This document shows positions 33,118-41,159 of a stretch of DNA of 55,029 nt, in pieces (within the stretch, counting starts at the first letter, position 1; every line of letters begins with the position of its first letter). The notes below the pieces were generated by a model that had not been told where the DNA came from, ran no database searches, and was given only the letters and a program-made list of their open reading frames with translations. The translations under genes and the position numbers were made by a program. Origin of the DNA: a virus; IMG/VR virus record IMGVR_UViG_3300042569_001733, positions 1 through 55,029 of that record. One strand, 5' to 3'.

Positions 33118-34940
33118 TAGTATTTTTCTCCCCAGTTTTCCATAGGACCATCAATGCCGGCTGTAAGTGGGACTGCCCAACCTTCGGTAGTTGTCATGCA
33201 CTCCTTAACGATACGCTTAATTTCTTCAACGTCGTTACGCGGTGCGTTAAGAACAATTTCATCGTGCACAGGGACGATTAGAAGTTCGGTTAACTCTGCC
33301 TGATCTAGTTTTACAAGATTTGCCTTAAAGATCTCAGCCGCACCTCCTTGGGCTAAATAATTAAGCAATGTATAAACTCGATCTTCATCGCAAGGAAGTC
33401 TGCGGCCTGTCCATGTGTGAACGTACCCTTGGCCTTCTGCCTTAAGACGACGCATTCCAACATCTTCAATTTTTTGCTGGAAACCGGTCATGCCTGGAAA
33501 GCGTGCGTCAAATTGATTAACTACAGTCTTCATTATCGTCTCGGGCACACCTGCAGTTAGCGCTTGCTTTGCAACACCTGCGCCATAGAGACGACCATAA
33601 ATCATGCCTTTAATAAGACCGCGTCGTTTATCAGAACGCTGGAAGTTTGGATCGCTGTATACTTCTTTTCCAATTTCAGTGAACGGATCTGATCCTGTGA
33701 GGTCTGCCTGATGAAACATACCGATAAGGTTTGGATCTCCAGTAAGAGACGCAACCATTCTAAACTCAACCTGGTCAAGGTCAGAGGTAATAATCACGTG
33801 GTCATCGTCCTTAGGAATAAACGCACGACGTACAACGTCATCACCCTTAGGCAATGTCTGCAGCGCAGGGTTTTGGATTGACATGCGAGAGGTACGAGCG
33901 CCAAGCGTTTTTACAGAAGGGTGAACAAATCCATTGACGTTATCGTTAAGAAAGTTTGCAAAATATGTATTGGCAAGTTTATCTGCCTTGCGCTGCTTGA
34001 GTACGATTTCAGCTAAGGACTTTACCTCGTCGTTGCCTTCAATAGTAAGAAGCTTAAGTTGATCCTTTGAAGCTGATTTTTGTCCCGAAGGAGTGTATTC
34101 GTTAATCTCTGCGCCAAGAGATTCTAGTAAGCGCACTAGTTGAATATTGCTACCGATGGAAACACCGTTATATTTTTCCTTAGCCCAGGTCTTAACTGAG
34201 CCCGCGTACTCTGTTAACTCGTCAAACTTCTTCTTGGAGTAGTCAAGGTCAATACGTGCGCCGTTGATTTCCATGCGGGTAACAATGCGACGTGTCGCCA
34301 TTTCTAATTCGTATGCTCTATTGTATGGACCGTCAGGGCCACACTTTTCATAAAACTTTTCCCACAGGCGCATAGTTAAGATGCAGTCTAACGCACCGTA
34401 TGCCCAGTAAGGTTGAAAATTAGTCGGAACGGTGCCCCATGTCCAGCCGTTAGTTGCTAACTCTGTATCTAACGTATCTTGAAGAGCAACCGCGCGCCCG
34501 TCAACATATAAAGCTGCAAGACGTTTTAACGCACCGACACCAAGCGGATCAATGATATGGGCCATGATCATCGTGTCGTGCGACCTGTGCCACGGCAGCT
34601 TCCAACGTGATTGAATGTCAAACCACTTTGCCTCAAAGGCTATGTTGTGACAAACAATTTGCCCATCGAACTTATCCATAGCTTGATAGAACGCACCTGC
34701 CCACTCGTCCCACGGCATTGCCCACGCCTGTTGCCCATCACCAACCTGCACAAGACGAATTCGCCCGTGCCAAGGAGATAAGGCGTCCTTGCGATCTCGT
34801 CCTGGGTATTCTCCAGTTTCAGTATCAATCGCGATTGCATCATGAGGACGACGCTCGCCAAGCCAGGTTAAAAACTCGCCTGCCTTTTCAACGCTGTCTA
34901 CGAGGTGAAGTTGTACGTCACCTAAGCCTTCAACTGTCAT
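33117..34940 (-). CDS. Family A DNA polymerase with 3'-5' exonuclease
   Basis: 607 residues. Exonuclease motifs: AIDTETGE (D39, E41), CHNIAFEAKW and YGALDCILTM. Polymerase motifs: A, TSDLDQVEFRM; B, KRRGLIKGMIYGRLYG; C, VPVHDEIV. The motif B position equal to Phe762 of E. coli Pol I is Tyr, as in T7 polymerase, which weakens discrimination against dideoxynucleotides. No 5'-3' exonuclease domain. The main phage replicase; GAGG precedes the ATG, which lies 11 bases inside the dCMP deaminase gene. Confidence 0.95.
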   Translation of the reverse strand: MTVEGLGDVQLHLVDSVEKAGEFLTWLGERRPHDAIAIDTETGEYPGRDRKDALSPWHGRIRLVQVGDGQQAWAMPWDEWAGAFYQAMDKFDGQIVCHNIAFEAKWFDIQSRWKLPWHRSHDTMIMAHIIDPLGVGALKRLAALYVDGRAVALQDTLDTELATNGWTWGTVPTNFQPYWAYGALDCILTMRLWEKFYEKCGPDGPYNRAYELEMATRRIVTRMEINGARIDLDYSKKKFDELTEYAGSVKTWAKEKYNGVSIGSNIQLVRLLESLGAEINEYTPSGQKSASKDQLKLLTIEGNDEVKSLAEIVLKQRKADKLANTYFANFLNDNVNGFVHPSVKTLGARTSRMSIQNPALQTLPKGDDVVRRAFIPKDDDHVIITSDLDQVEFRMVASLTGDPNLIGMFHQADLTGSDPFTEIGKEVYSDPNFQRSDKRRGLIKGMIYGRLYGAGVAKQALTAGVPETIMKTVVNQFDARFPGMTGFQQKIEDVGMRRLKAEGQGYVHTWTGRRLPCDEDRVYTLLNYLAQGGAAEIFKANLVKLDQAELTELLIVPVHDEIVLNAPRNDVEEIKRIVKECMTTTEGWAVPLTAGIDGPMENWGEKY

Positions 34941-35409
34941 TTACGTCCTCTGTTATTACTACCTCGATGTTGCACTTCTTAAAATAATCTACAGTCGCAT
35001 CCGGCAAACGATGAGCCGCACGCGTTCCAATTCGCATAACAACGCGTGTAATTCCAGAGTTAGAAATTAACTTTGCACACTGATAACATGCTGCGTCTGT
35101 TATGTATATGGTACCACCTTCTACGCGAGAACGGTCAACGTATAGTAGTGCGTTTGACTCTGCGTGAATTGATGGACATGAATCATATGTGTTATCGAGT
35201 GAGCTTAATCCTTGTGCTCGTGCACACCAGTTAATACAGTCGCCTTCCGCAGGAAACAAAGCTGCAGGACCGTTATACCCGGTAGAACTTATGCGTTGGT
35301 CCTTAGACACAACAACAGCTCCAATGTGTGCACGGCTACAGCGAGATCTTTGTGCGATTGCATCTGCAACCTGCATCCAGACCTCGTCCCAGGAAGGGCG
35401 ATTACTCAT
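34930..35409 (-). CDS. dCMP deaminase
   Basis: 159 residues. Zinc-deaminase motifs: IHAESNALL (HAE) and CYQC (the second half, with A-C where PC is common). CSRAHIGAVVVSKDQRISSTGYNGPAALFP is typical of dCMP deaminases. It makes dUMP from dCMP for thymidylate synthesis or balances dCMP pools. Coupled to the small gene upstream by ATGA. Confidence 0.9.
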   Translation of the reverse strand: MSNRPSWDEVWMQVADAIAQRSRCSRAHIGAVVVSKDQRISSTGYNGPAALFPAEGDCINWCARAQGLSSLDNTYDSCPSIHAESNALLYVDRSRVEGGTIYITDAACYQCAKLISNSGITRVVMRIGTRAAHRLPDATVDYFKKCNIEVVITEDVNDS

Positions 35410-35585
35410 CTATCAATATCCTCAATTCCACCAATAACAGCACTTGAAAGTATCTTTGACACTAGGTGCAGTGCTTCCTTCTTGCTAAAGCCCGCAGATC
35501 TAAGTTCAACGTACATCTCGTGGAGTTGCACGGTTGCCTCGCGAAGTGGACTACTTTGTCCAAAACCCTCTAGCTCATTACTCAA
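35406..35585 (-). CDS. Small actinophage protein
   Basis: 59 residues from TTG 35585; AAAGGAG is 6 bases upstream, so the longer frame from ATG 35618 is less likely. ATVQLHEMYVELRSAGFSKKEALHLVSKIL is a helical motif common in small actinophage proteins of unknown role. Confidence 0.6.
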   Translation of the reverse strand: MSNELEGFGQSSPLREATVQLHEMYVELRSAGFSKKEALHLVSKILSSAVIGGIEDIDR

Positions 35586-36621
35586 TTCGGTCTCCTTTCT
35601 GATTTGCCCATAGCTCATCGGACTTGCTGATATACTTATTAGTAACGTTGACCGCGAACTCTATTGCCTCTGATGATATTCTGTACATCACATTATGGTG
35701 TTCTGGCCTTAGTATTTTTCCCCAGTAAGGCGCTAACTTCTCAGTTAGAGGAGCAAAACTTTTAGAAAGTGAAGAATCTTTAACTAAGATTGGATTAGTG
35801 TCTCCAGGGTGCATTTGAAGTCTATCCCACATCTGTGCAATATCTTCATCAGGCGTTATCGTCTTTGCAAAAACTTTATTGGCAAAGTTATTATTGACGC
35901 GTTCGTGCACATCCTTGCGAGCCTTAAATCTTTGTAGACTCGTGTAAGGAAGATGACATATTAACCAATCTTCCTTATTTGACGCGGCAACCGTAGTATC
36001 CCAAAGGTGCCAGAACTTACCGTCCCCATATTTAAGCTGGTGCTGTCCTGCGTCAACAAAGTCACCGGAGTTGTTTTTTACCAGGATCTTTGAGGGAACC
36101 CTAAACTCGTGAAGAAGTTTCTCGTTTCTTTTAACCTGCTCGTGAAACTCGTCACGATCTCCTATGTGATTTACGGACGTCACATAATGATCTATGAGAT
36201 GATAATCATCTAGTCTGGTGTCAATAAATCCTAGTGGAACTATATAGTTTTCTAGCTGCATGGCTATAGCATTCCATTTTTCACCTAGATTAGATAAAAG
36301 ATCTTCTATATCTTTGTCGGTAGGGCTAACGAGAAACTCGTCTGCGTCAAAGATAAAGTTCCAGTCAGGATTTTCTTGATTACTGATATGTAGAAGAATA
36401 TTAGTTAAGGCTTCCTGGTCAAATAAGTTGTCCTCATATCTAAATACCTCTATCTGATCCGGCCAAACCTTTTGTAGCTCAGCAAGACCATTTTTTGTGT
36501 CGTCGGTGCTGGAGTGGTCAATAACAAAAACTTTATCAACATGATAAAAAAGCGCATGCGAGATAGAGAGACCTAGTAAAGGCCACTCATTTCTTGCTAT
36601 TACTACTCCATGAATTTTCAT
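35578..36621 (-). CDS. Glycosyltransferase (GT-2 type) in the nucleotide operon
   Basis: 347 residues, ATGA overlap with the thymidylate-synthase-family gene. N-terminal HGVVIARNEWPLLGLSISH and VIDHSSTDDTKNGL, with DxD in FIFDADEFLV, as in GT-2/GT92-like enzymes. The C-terminal ~150 residues are not recognised. Its coupling to a synthase with a dCMP-type active site suggests sugar transfer to a modified base, though a virion or surface acceptor is also possible. Confidence 0.75.
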   Translation of the reverse strand: MKIHGVVIARNEWPLLGLSISHALFYHVDKVFVIDHSSTDDTKNGLAELQKVWPDQIEVFRYEDNLFDQEALTNILLHISNQENPDWNFIFDADEFLVSPTDKDIEDLLSNLGEKWNAIAMQLENYIVPLGFIDTRLDDYHLIDHYVTSVNHIGDRDEFHEQVKRNEKLLHEFRVPSKILVKNNSGDFVDAGQHQLKYGDGKFWHLWDTTVAASNKEDWLICHLPYTSLQRFKARKDVHERVNNNFANKVFAKTITPDEDIAQMWDRLQMHPGDTNPILVKDSSLSKSFAPLTEKLAPYWGKILRPEHHNVMYRISSEAIEFAVNVTNKYISKSDELWANQKGDRIE

Positions 36622-37469
36622 CTCTTATTGACTGCCTTAATCATGGCGTTTGCATACCATTGCTCAAAAGGGTGAAGACCGTACAGAAGCGCTTTTTCCT
36701 CATGATGAATTGCAGCCGTCAACGCGTTCATTGCGTAGTCTGAAACTTCTCCCCAAGAGTTACCTACCATAGCAGGGATCTTTTCGTACGGAGCGTAAGT
36801 ATGTTTTAAGCTTTCTGCAGAGTCATAGTGTTGCTCGTAGATATGAAGAGATCCGACGTGATGGTGATACGTTCCTGGCTCGATACCCAGGATAGATGCG
36901 ATAGCAAGTTGAACGCGGGTAAACTGGAAGAAGTCGTACGCCGCTCCTAGCCATACGTCGTTTGAGCGCATGTAAACGCTCATGTTAAGTTTGTTGTTGC
37001 GAATCCTGAATTGATGAAGGATAGTGCACGGGTAGTCTCGCTTATTTGCAAGAAGATCTAGCTCCGGATTCCAAATCGTAACGACAGCCTGTCGCGTATC
37101 TGGGTCTGCCTTAAGTCTTTCAACTATAGGAGCATACTGTGACTGTGTGCGAATTCCATACGCTCCGTGAAATAATCCGTTATCCTCGGTATAGTTAGCA
37201 AACTGTGGACCGATGGCAATAACAAGTTTCGGTGTGCTTGCACCTGCGATAAGCTGGCAAGCCTCAACCGCACCGATACCTGGAACAGTTCCACGTCCTA
37301 CACCTAAAGGTAAGGTGTTGTACACGTCATCTATACGAATAATTGCATCTTCAATCTCGCGCGTCTTCATACCGCGAGGAGCGACCTCCTTGCCGTATTT
37401 AAGTACGTGCTGCACAAGATCAACGTATCCGTTAACCGCGTCAGGTATGTTAATTATCGCAGTATCCAT
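36618..37469 (-). CDS. Thymidylate synthase family, probable dCMP hydroxymethylase
   Basis: 283 residues. Family signature: DYPCTILHQF (nucleophile C148), MSVYMRSNDVWLG and HVGSLHIYEQHY. At the position of E. coli ThyA Asn177 (LGLPFNIASY), this protein has Asp179 (LGAAYDFFQF). Asp there is the known switch from dUMP to dCMP in T4 gp42-type hydroxymethylases. The N-terminus is short and unlike ThyA. Likely product 5-hydroxymethyl-dCMP; a plain methyl-dCMP or relaxed dUMP activity cannot be excluded. Confidence 0.8.
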   Translation of the reverse strand: MDTAIINIPDAVNGYVDLVQHVLKYGKEVAPRGMKTREIEDAIIRIDDVYNTLPLGVGRGTVPGIGAVEACQLIAGASTPKLVIAIGPQFANYTEDNGLFHGAYGIRTQSQYAPIVERLKADPDTRQAVVTIWNPELDLLANKRDYPCTILHQFRIRNNKLNMSVYMRSNDVWLGAAYDFFQFTRVQLAIASILGIEPGTYHHHVGSLHIYEQHYDSAESLKHTYAPYEKIPAMVGNSWGEVSDYAMNALTAAIHHEEKALLYGLHPFEQWYANAMIKAVNKR

Positions 37470-38470
37470 TTATCTTCCCTGTCTTTTGTTTGTGTTAGTC
37501 GTGTTATTGCCTTGCCGTACTCTTCTTTTTGCGAGTTAAGAAATCGTCTAACATGCTGCGGGTGGGAGGTTACAGAGTAAAGATAGCTAGGTATGTCTGC
37601 GTAGATAAGTCCTTTTTCTGCAAGACGCCCTAAGGCAACTATAGGTGGACGACGCAGGGTACACCATAGATCCTCAAAACGCTCCGATGACATATCGTTT
37701 ATGTTAACGATACCCATGGTCTTCCACTTATCGGACTCGAGAGCCGTAAGTAAAAACTCGCCGGAGTTTCCATCAACAGGCATGAACGGCAGGATAGTTT
37801 CCTCGCCATATTTCTTAGTGATATTTCTTGTATCTCCTACGAGTAGTACCCTTGGAAATCTTTGTCCGATGTACTCCGGAAACTTTACTAGTTCCTGCGT
37901 GTCTTCTTGAAAAGCTTCCGCGCGGCTAATAACGTGTGACGCAAGATGAGATATGGCATCAAGTGAATCTGGAGAAGGAGTTAGGCGTCCTGCAAGTCCT
38001 GCGGAGTTTGCTGCCGCGAGCTCGTATAAACCTAAGATCTGTTCGAGCTCGTGCGCCTGTATGTAATCGTCACCGCGAGCATTAAGACGACGAGTAATAA
38101 CATCAAGAGGTTGATAGAGCCAAAATTGAGCAACACCGCGTGATTGAAGGAAAAGCTCTGTCCAACGCCAACCTGCTCTACCAAGGAGACCGTATCCGTC
38201 GCCTGTACCCGTCTCAGGGCGTTTTATAGACGCATACGTGATTTCGCCCCAATGCCAGCGATCTGCAACCGCAATACGTTGAGACCAATCTGCCTTTTCA
38301 ATAGAGGTGACGTAGTCATATAAAACCCAACGACGAGACATCTCTTCAGGCTTAGACTTATGGTAGAACTCGATTTCTTTTTTAGGAAACTTTTCGGTAA
38401 GTTGTTTTTGAACTTCAGACACTAATGTAGATTTGCCTGAGGCGTCCGTGCCTTCAATAACTATAAACAT
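37454..38470 (-). CDS. Deoxynucleotide kinase fused to an unknown C-terminal domain
   Basis: 338 residues; AAAGGA precedes the ATG. The N-terminal ~195 residues are thymidylate kinase-like: IEGTDASGKST (P-loop at 7-15), VADRWHWGEI (DR motif) and RLNARGDDY. The C-terminal ~140 residues have RVLLVGDTRN, NSGEFLLTAL, PPIVALGRLAEKGL and VTSHPQHVRRFLNSQKEEYG. That order vaguely recalls the uracil-DNA-glycosylase fold, but I cannot name it. Probably phosphorylates the (modified) dNMP from the neighbouring synthase. Confidence 0.75.
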   Translation of the reverse strand: MFIVIEGTDASGKSTLVSEVQKQLTEKFPKKEIEFYHKSKPEEMSRRWVLYDYVTSIEKADWSQRIAVADRWHWGEITYASIKRPETGTGDGYGLLGRAGWRWTELFLQSRGVAQFWLYQPLDVITRRLNARGDDYIQAHELEQILGLYELAAANSAGLAGRLTPSPDSLDAISHLASHVISRAEAFQEDTQELVKFPEYIGQRFPRVLLVGDTRNITKKYGEETILPFMPVDGNSGEFLLTALESDKWKTMGIVNINDMSSERFEDLWCTLRRPPIVALGRLAEKGLIYADIPSYLYSVTSHPQHVRRFLNSQKEEYGKAITRLTQTKDREDKWILR

Positions 38471-38496
38471 CTTTTGCGTCCTTTGTCTCTAAGAAA

Positions 38497-38505
38497 ATTA
38501 TAACA
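38497..38505 (-). promoter_or_regulatory. Extended -10 promoter TGTTATAAT
   Basis: Leftward TGT-TATAAT, 26 bases before the kinase ATG and identical to the element at 23097. It probably drives the kinase / synthase / glycosyltransferase / deaminase / polymerase operon. Confidence 0.6.
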
Positions 38506-38517
38506 CTAAAACTTGAT

Positions 38518-38988
38518 TTACGGAATAAGCTCTATCCTGTACACCGACTCAATACCCTTATCTACTTCAGAAGCGTCTTCTAGTAATCGTTGTGCAACGT
38601 TTGTTAAATAGCGAGCTCCAGATTGGTCGTATTTATACAAGGCGTCAAGTACGGGAGTTGGCTCCTCGGATACCTGTGCCCAATGACGATGTTTCTCGGG
38701 GAAGATAACTGCAACGTTACGTGTAGGACGACATTCCTCGCAAGGAAGCGCGTCATCTACCAACGCAGATAGAGGCATCTCTATAAGGCCGTATCTTTTA
38801 ACCAACTGGCACGCGGCTCCATGAAAAATTAAAGATACACCTATGCGAGAAAGAATATAGGAGCCATTGTCTGTTTTATAGAGCTTAAACTCTATCCAAC
38901 GGTATGTTCCAGAGCGCCAGGAAGAAGACTCCGCAAGAAGTTTTCCGCTAAACTGTAGGGTCCGCGAGCCGTCCTTTACCTCATGCAC
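38518..38988 (-). CDS. Hypothetical protein with central Cys pair
   Basis: 156 residues from GTG 38988; AAGGAG lies about 9 bases upstream inside the previous gene, which makes ATG 39027 (no ribosome-binding site, 47-base overlap) less likely. The N-terminal part is β-rich (LQFSGKLLAESSSWRSGTYRWIEFKLY) and a CEEC motif sits mid-protein. Not recognised. Confidence 0.6.
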   Translation of the reverse strand: MHEVKDGSRTLQFSGKLLAESSSWRSGTYRWIEFKLYKTDNGSYILSRIGVSLIFHGAACQLVKRYGLIEMPLSALVDDALPCEECRPTRNVAVIFPEKHRHWAQVSEEPTPVLDALYKYDQSGARYLTNVAQRLLEDASEVDKGIESVYRIELIP

Positions 38989-39169
38989 TCGTTGGCTCTC
39001 CTTCAATCTTCTTGATGTTATCGCCATTGACTATATTAAGTACATCTTGAAGCTGAGTTAGATCTGCACGAATAGACGCGATAGCGCTTTCGTACTGCAT
39101 GGCCATCTCACCGATGCGCTGTTGAAGCGCGATGATGATTAGCTCATCCTTAGTCTTTGGCTTGTCCAT
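38981..39169 (-). CDS. Small coiled-coil protein
   Basis: 62 residues; AAGGACG lies ahead of the ATG. Heptad-like helix (ELIIIALQQRIGEMAMQYESAIASIRADLTQLQDVL). Function unknown. Confidence 0.6.
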   Translation of the reverse strand: MDKPKTKDELIIIALQQRIGEMAMQYESAIASIRADLTQLQDVLNIVNGDNIKKIEGEPTSA

Positions 39170-39199
39170 TAAGTAAACGTCCTTGTCGTAGGTTAGTTG

Positions 39200-39418
39200 T
39201 TAGGAAAGAGCTGTGATCTGTGCTTCTAAGGCTACAATCTGCGCGTCTGCCTCTGCGATAGTTGCGTTAGCGTCTGATATCTTAGTAGCAGAAGGGTTTG
39301 ATGTAGCGTTTTCCTCGATGATAACTAACTCTGCGTTAAACTTATTATAGTTAATGTTTTTAATATGTGAGTTGACAACCGCGATTTTATCTGCTGCGGT
39401 TAGGTCGTAGTCTGCCAT
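39200..39418 (-). CDS. Small helical protein
   Basis: 72 residues; AAGGAG is 5 bases before the ATG. Ala-rich and helical (DANATIAEADAQIVALEAQITALS), with the form of small actinophage coiled-coil proteins located beside tail genes. Function unknown. Confidence 0.65.
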   Translation of the reverse strand: MADYDLTAADKIAVVNSHIKNINYNKFNAELVIIEENATSNPSATKISDANATIAEADAQIVALEAQITALS

Positions 39419-39435
39419 TGTGTCTCCTTGCGTCC

Positions 39436-39469
39436 ATTTAGCGTCCTTGTAACGCTAAATTGTATAACA
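39436..39469 (-). promoter_or_regulatory. Extended -10 promoter with downstream inverted repeat
   Basis: Leftward TGT-TATACA (39461-39469) is followed at once by ATTTAGCG-(9)-CGCTAAAT (39436-39460). Transcription would begin inside the palindrome, so it is either an operator or a leader hairpin for the gene at 39418. Confidence 0.5.
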
Positions 39470-39488
39470 TTTACTGCTGTATTGCGTG

Positions 39489-39695
39489 CTATTCTACTAC
39501 AGTTTCTTTAAAGTTTTCTAGAGCAATTATTATGTTTTTATAATTAACTAGATGTTCTTCTAGTTGAATTCTAATTTGGATGTCTTCTTCCTGTGCTAGA
39601 TCATATTCTATAGTTTCTTTCATACCGATCATACAAGAAAGCTTGCTTTGAATTATATCTATCTTTTCTTGCTTAGAAATAACGTATTCTTTCAT
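39489..39695 (-). CDS. Small coiled-coil protein at end of the tail operon
   Basis: 68 residues, starting 2 bases after the tail-protein stop. Helical and charged (KQEKIDIIQSKLSCMIGMKETIEYDLAQEE). Resembles the 72-residue protein in size and type but not in sequence. The ribosome-binding site is weak. Confidence 0.55.
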   Translation of the reverse strand: MKEYVISKQEKIDIIQSKLSCMIGMKETIEYDLAQEEDIQIRIQLEEHLVNYKNIIIALENFKETVVE

Positions 39696-39697
39696 AC

Positions 39698-41158
39698 TTA
39701 GCCTACCGCCGTATTGTACGCGCCAGTGCCAATGGAGTTTACTGCCGCAACGGAGACCCTAATCCATGTTGCAGCCGTTCCAGTTACTCTTCCGTAGATC
39801 GTTTTTGGAGTTGTAGCATTCGCAGTTGTAAACGGGCTTGATGCGGTATAGGCCCCAGAATAAGTTCCACCTGCTGAAGTGCTTATTGAGGTAGTTGACG
39901 CAATCCAAGGGCCAGTGCTGCTTCCAGCACGCTCAACAAACACTTTATAGCTTGTTATCGTTGCACCGCCGTTTGAGGAAGGGGCAGACCACGTCGCGTT
40001 CCAAGAAAGCGTAGAGCCCGAGAGTAAAGAGGTCGCCGTGAAGGAAGTAACAAGGCCAGGCACAGTTGCAGAAGTTATAGGTCCAATTTCTTGACCAGCT
40101 GCATACGCAGACGTGCCACCGGCATTAGTTGCAGACGCATATGATCTTAGATACAGCTGCCCGCTGTTATAGTCTGCCTGAGTTATTTGGTAGGTGTCGC
40201 TTATAGCGCTTCCTGCAAAGGCAACTACTGTCTCTGTCATAAGAACTCCCGCGGTGCCACGATATAGTCTTAAATCATAGCCTGTAGGAGAGTAGTCCCA
40301 AGATCCAACTCCAAAAGTTACAATGCTTCCTACAGATAAATTTCCACTAGTTGTTGGCATACTTGTATTTACTGGGACTAAAACAGGAGCAACTGCCGGC
40401 CCTACCTGCGTAGAGCTAACTTCCGTAGAAGTTCCAGCGGAGTTAGTAGCGGTAGCAAACGCCTTAAAGAATTTTGTAGCGTCGTCTTGTACAATAGTAT
40501 ACGTCCCAGACGCGCTAGACGTTGAAGCTCTAAGAGGGTCGCTAGTTAACACGGGGTTTGTTCCGTTATAAAGTCTTAGACTGTAGCTCGTCGGTGAGAA
40601 AGACCAGCCTGTAGTTGAAAAAGTTATAATGCTTCCAACATTGTAGTTTCCTGTATTTGTAGATATTGAAACTGTTCCGCCTGAAGGCACAGCTGATACG
40701 GACACCGATGTACTTGTTGAGGTTGCGGAGGTAGAGTACGTAGAGTTCACCGCGGTTACGACAAAACGATAATACGAGATAGGAGCGGGAAAGTCTGAAG
40801 GTGTGAGCACGTAGGTTACGGTGTTTGAAGATCCTACAGAAGGGTTGGCGATAGACGTTGCAGAGCCTATGTTTGTAAAGTTAACGTTATCGGAAGACTT
40901 TTGAAAGACATAGGTTAAGGACGTAGAGTTAGCCCATCTAAAGTTAGTGCCGGTAAGAGTTGAAGGGTACGTTGCGTTGTTGCGAGAGATAGTTACCCTT
41001 AACGCGATTGAAGGAGTAAGAGCAGAGGTAAAAAAAGTACGCCATGTGCCTGAAACCTTTACATAGCCTGTACTTACAGTTCTCCATGTTCCAGAAACTT
41101 TTACATACAAATTTGTAAGAGTTCTCCATGATCCAGCTGACTTAACATGCCCAGTCAT
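39698..41158 (-). CDS. Tail protein with tandem Ig/FN3-like domains
   Basis: 486 residues; AAGGTGG precedes the ATG. The N-terminus has three close copies of a VKxSGxWRT unit. Then several β-sandwich domains: two related ones contain YNVGSIITFSTTGW / LSVGSIVTFGVGSW with SPTSYSLRLYNG / SPTGYDLRLYRG, and the last is FN3-like (APSSNGGATITSYKVFVERAG). Expected on the virion surface at the tail tip, perhaps binding sugars. Confidence 0.75.
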   Translation of the reverse strand: MTGHVKSAGSWRTLTNLYVKVSGTWRTVSTGYVKVSGTWRTFFTSALTPSIALRVTISRNNATYPSTLTGTNFRWANSTSLTYVFQKSSDNVNFTNIGSATSIANPSVGSSNTVTYVLTPSDFPAPISYYRFVVTAVNSTYSTSATSTSTSVSVSAVPSGGTVSISTNTGNYNVGSIITFSTTGWSFSPTSYSLRLYNGTNPVLTSDPLRASTSSASGTYTIVQDDATKFFKAFATATNSAGTSTEVSSTQVGPAVAPVLVPVNTSMPTTSGNLSVGSIVTFGVGSWDYSPTGYDLRLYRGTAGVLMTETVVAFAGSAISDTYQITQADYNSGQLYLRSYASATNAGGTSAYAAGQEIGPITSATVPGLVTSFTATSLLSGSTLSWNATWSAPSSNGGATITSYKVFVERAGSSTGPWIASTTSISTSAGGTYSGAYTASSPFTTANATTPKTIYGRVTGTAATWIRVSVAAVNSIGTGAYNTAVG

Positions 41159-41159
41159 C

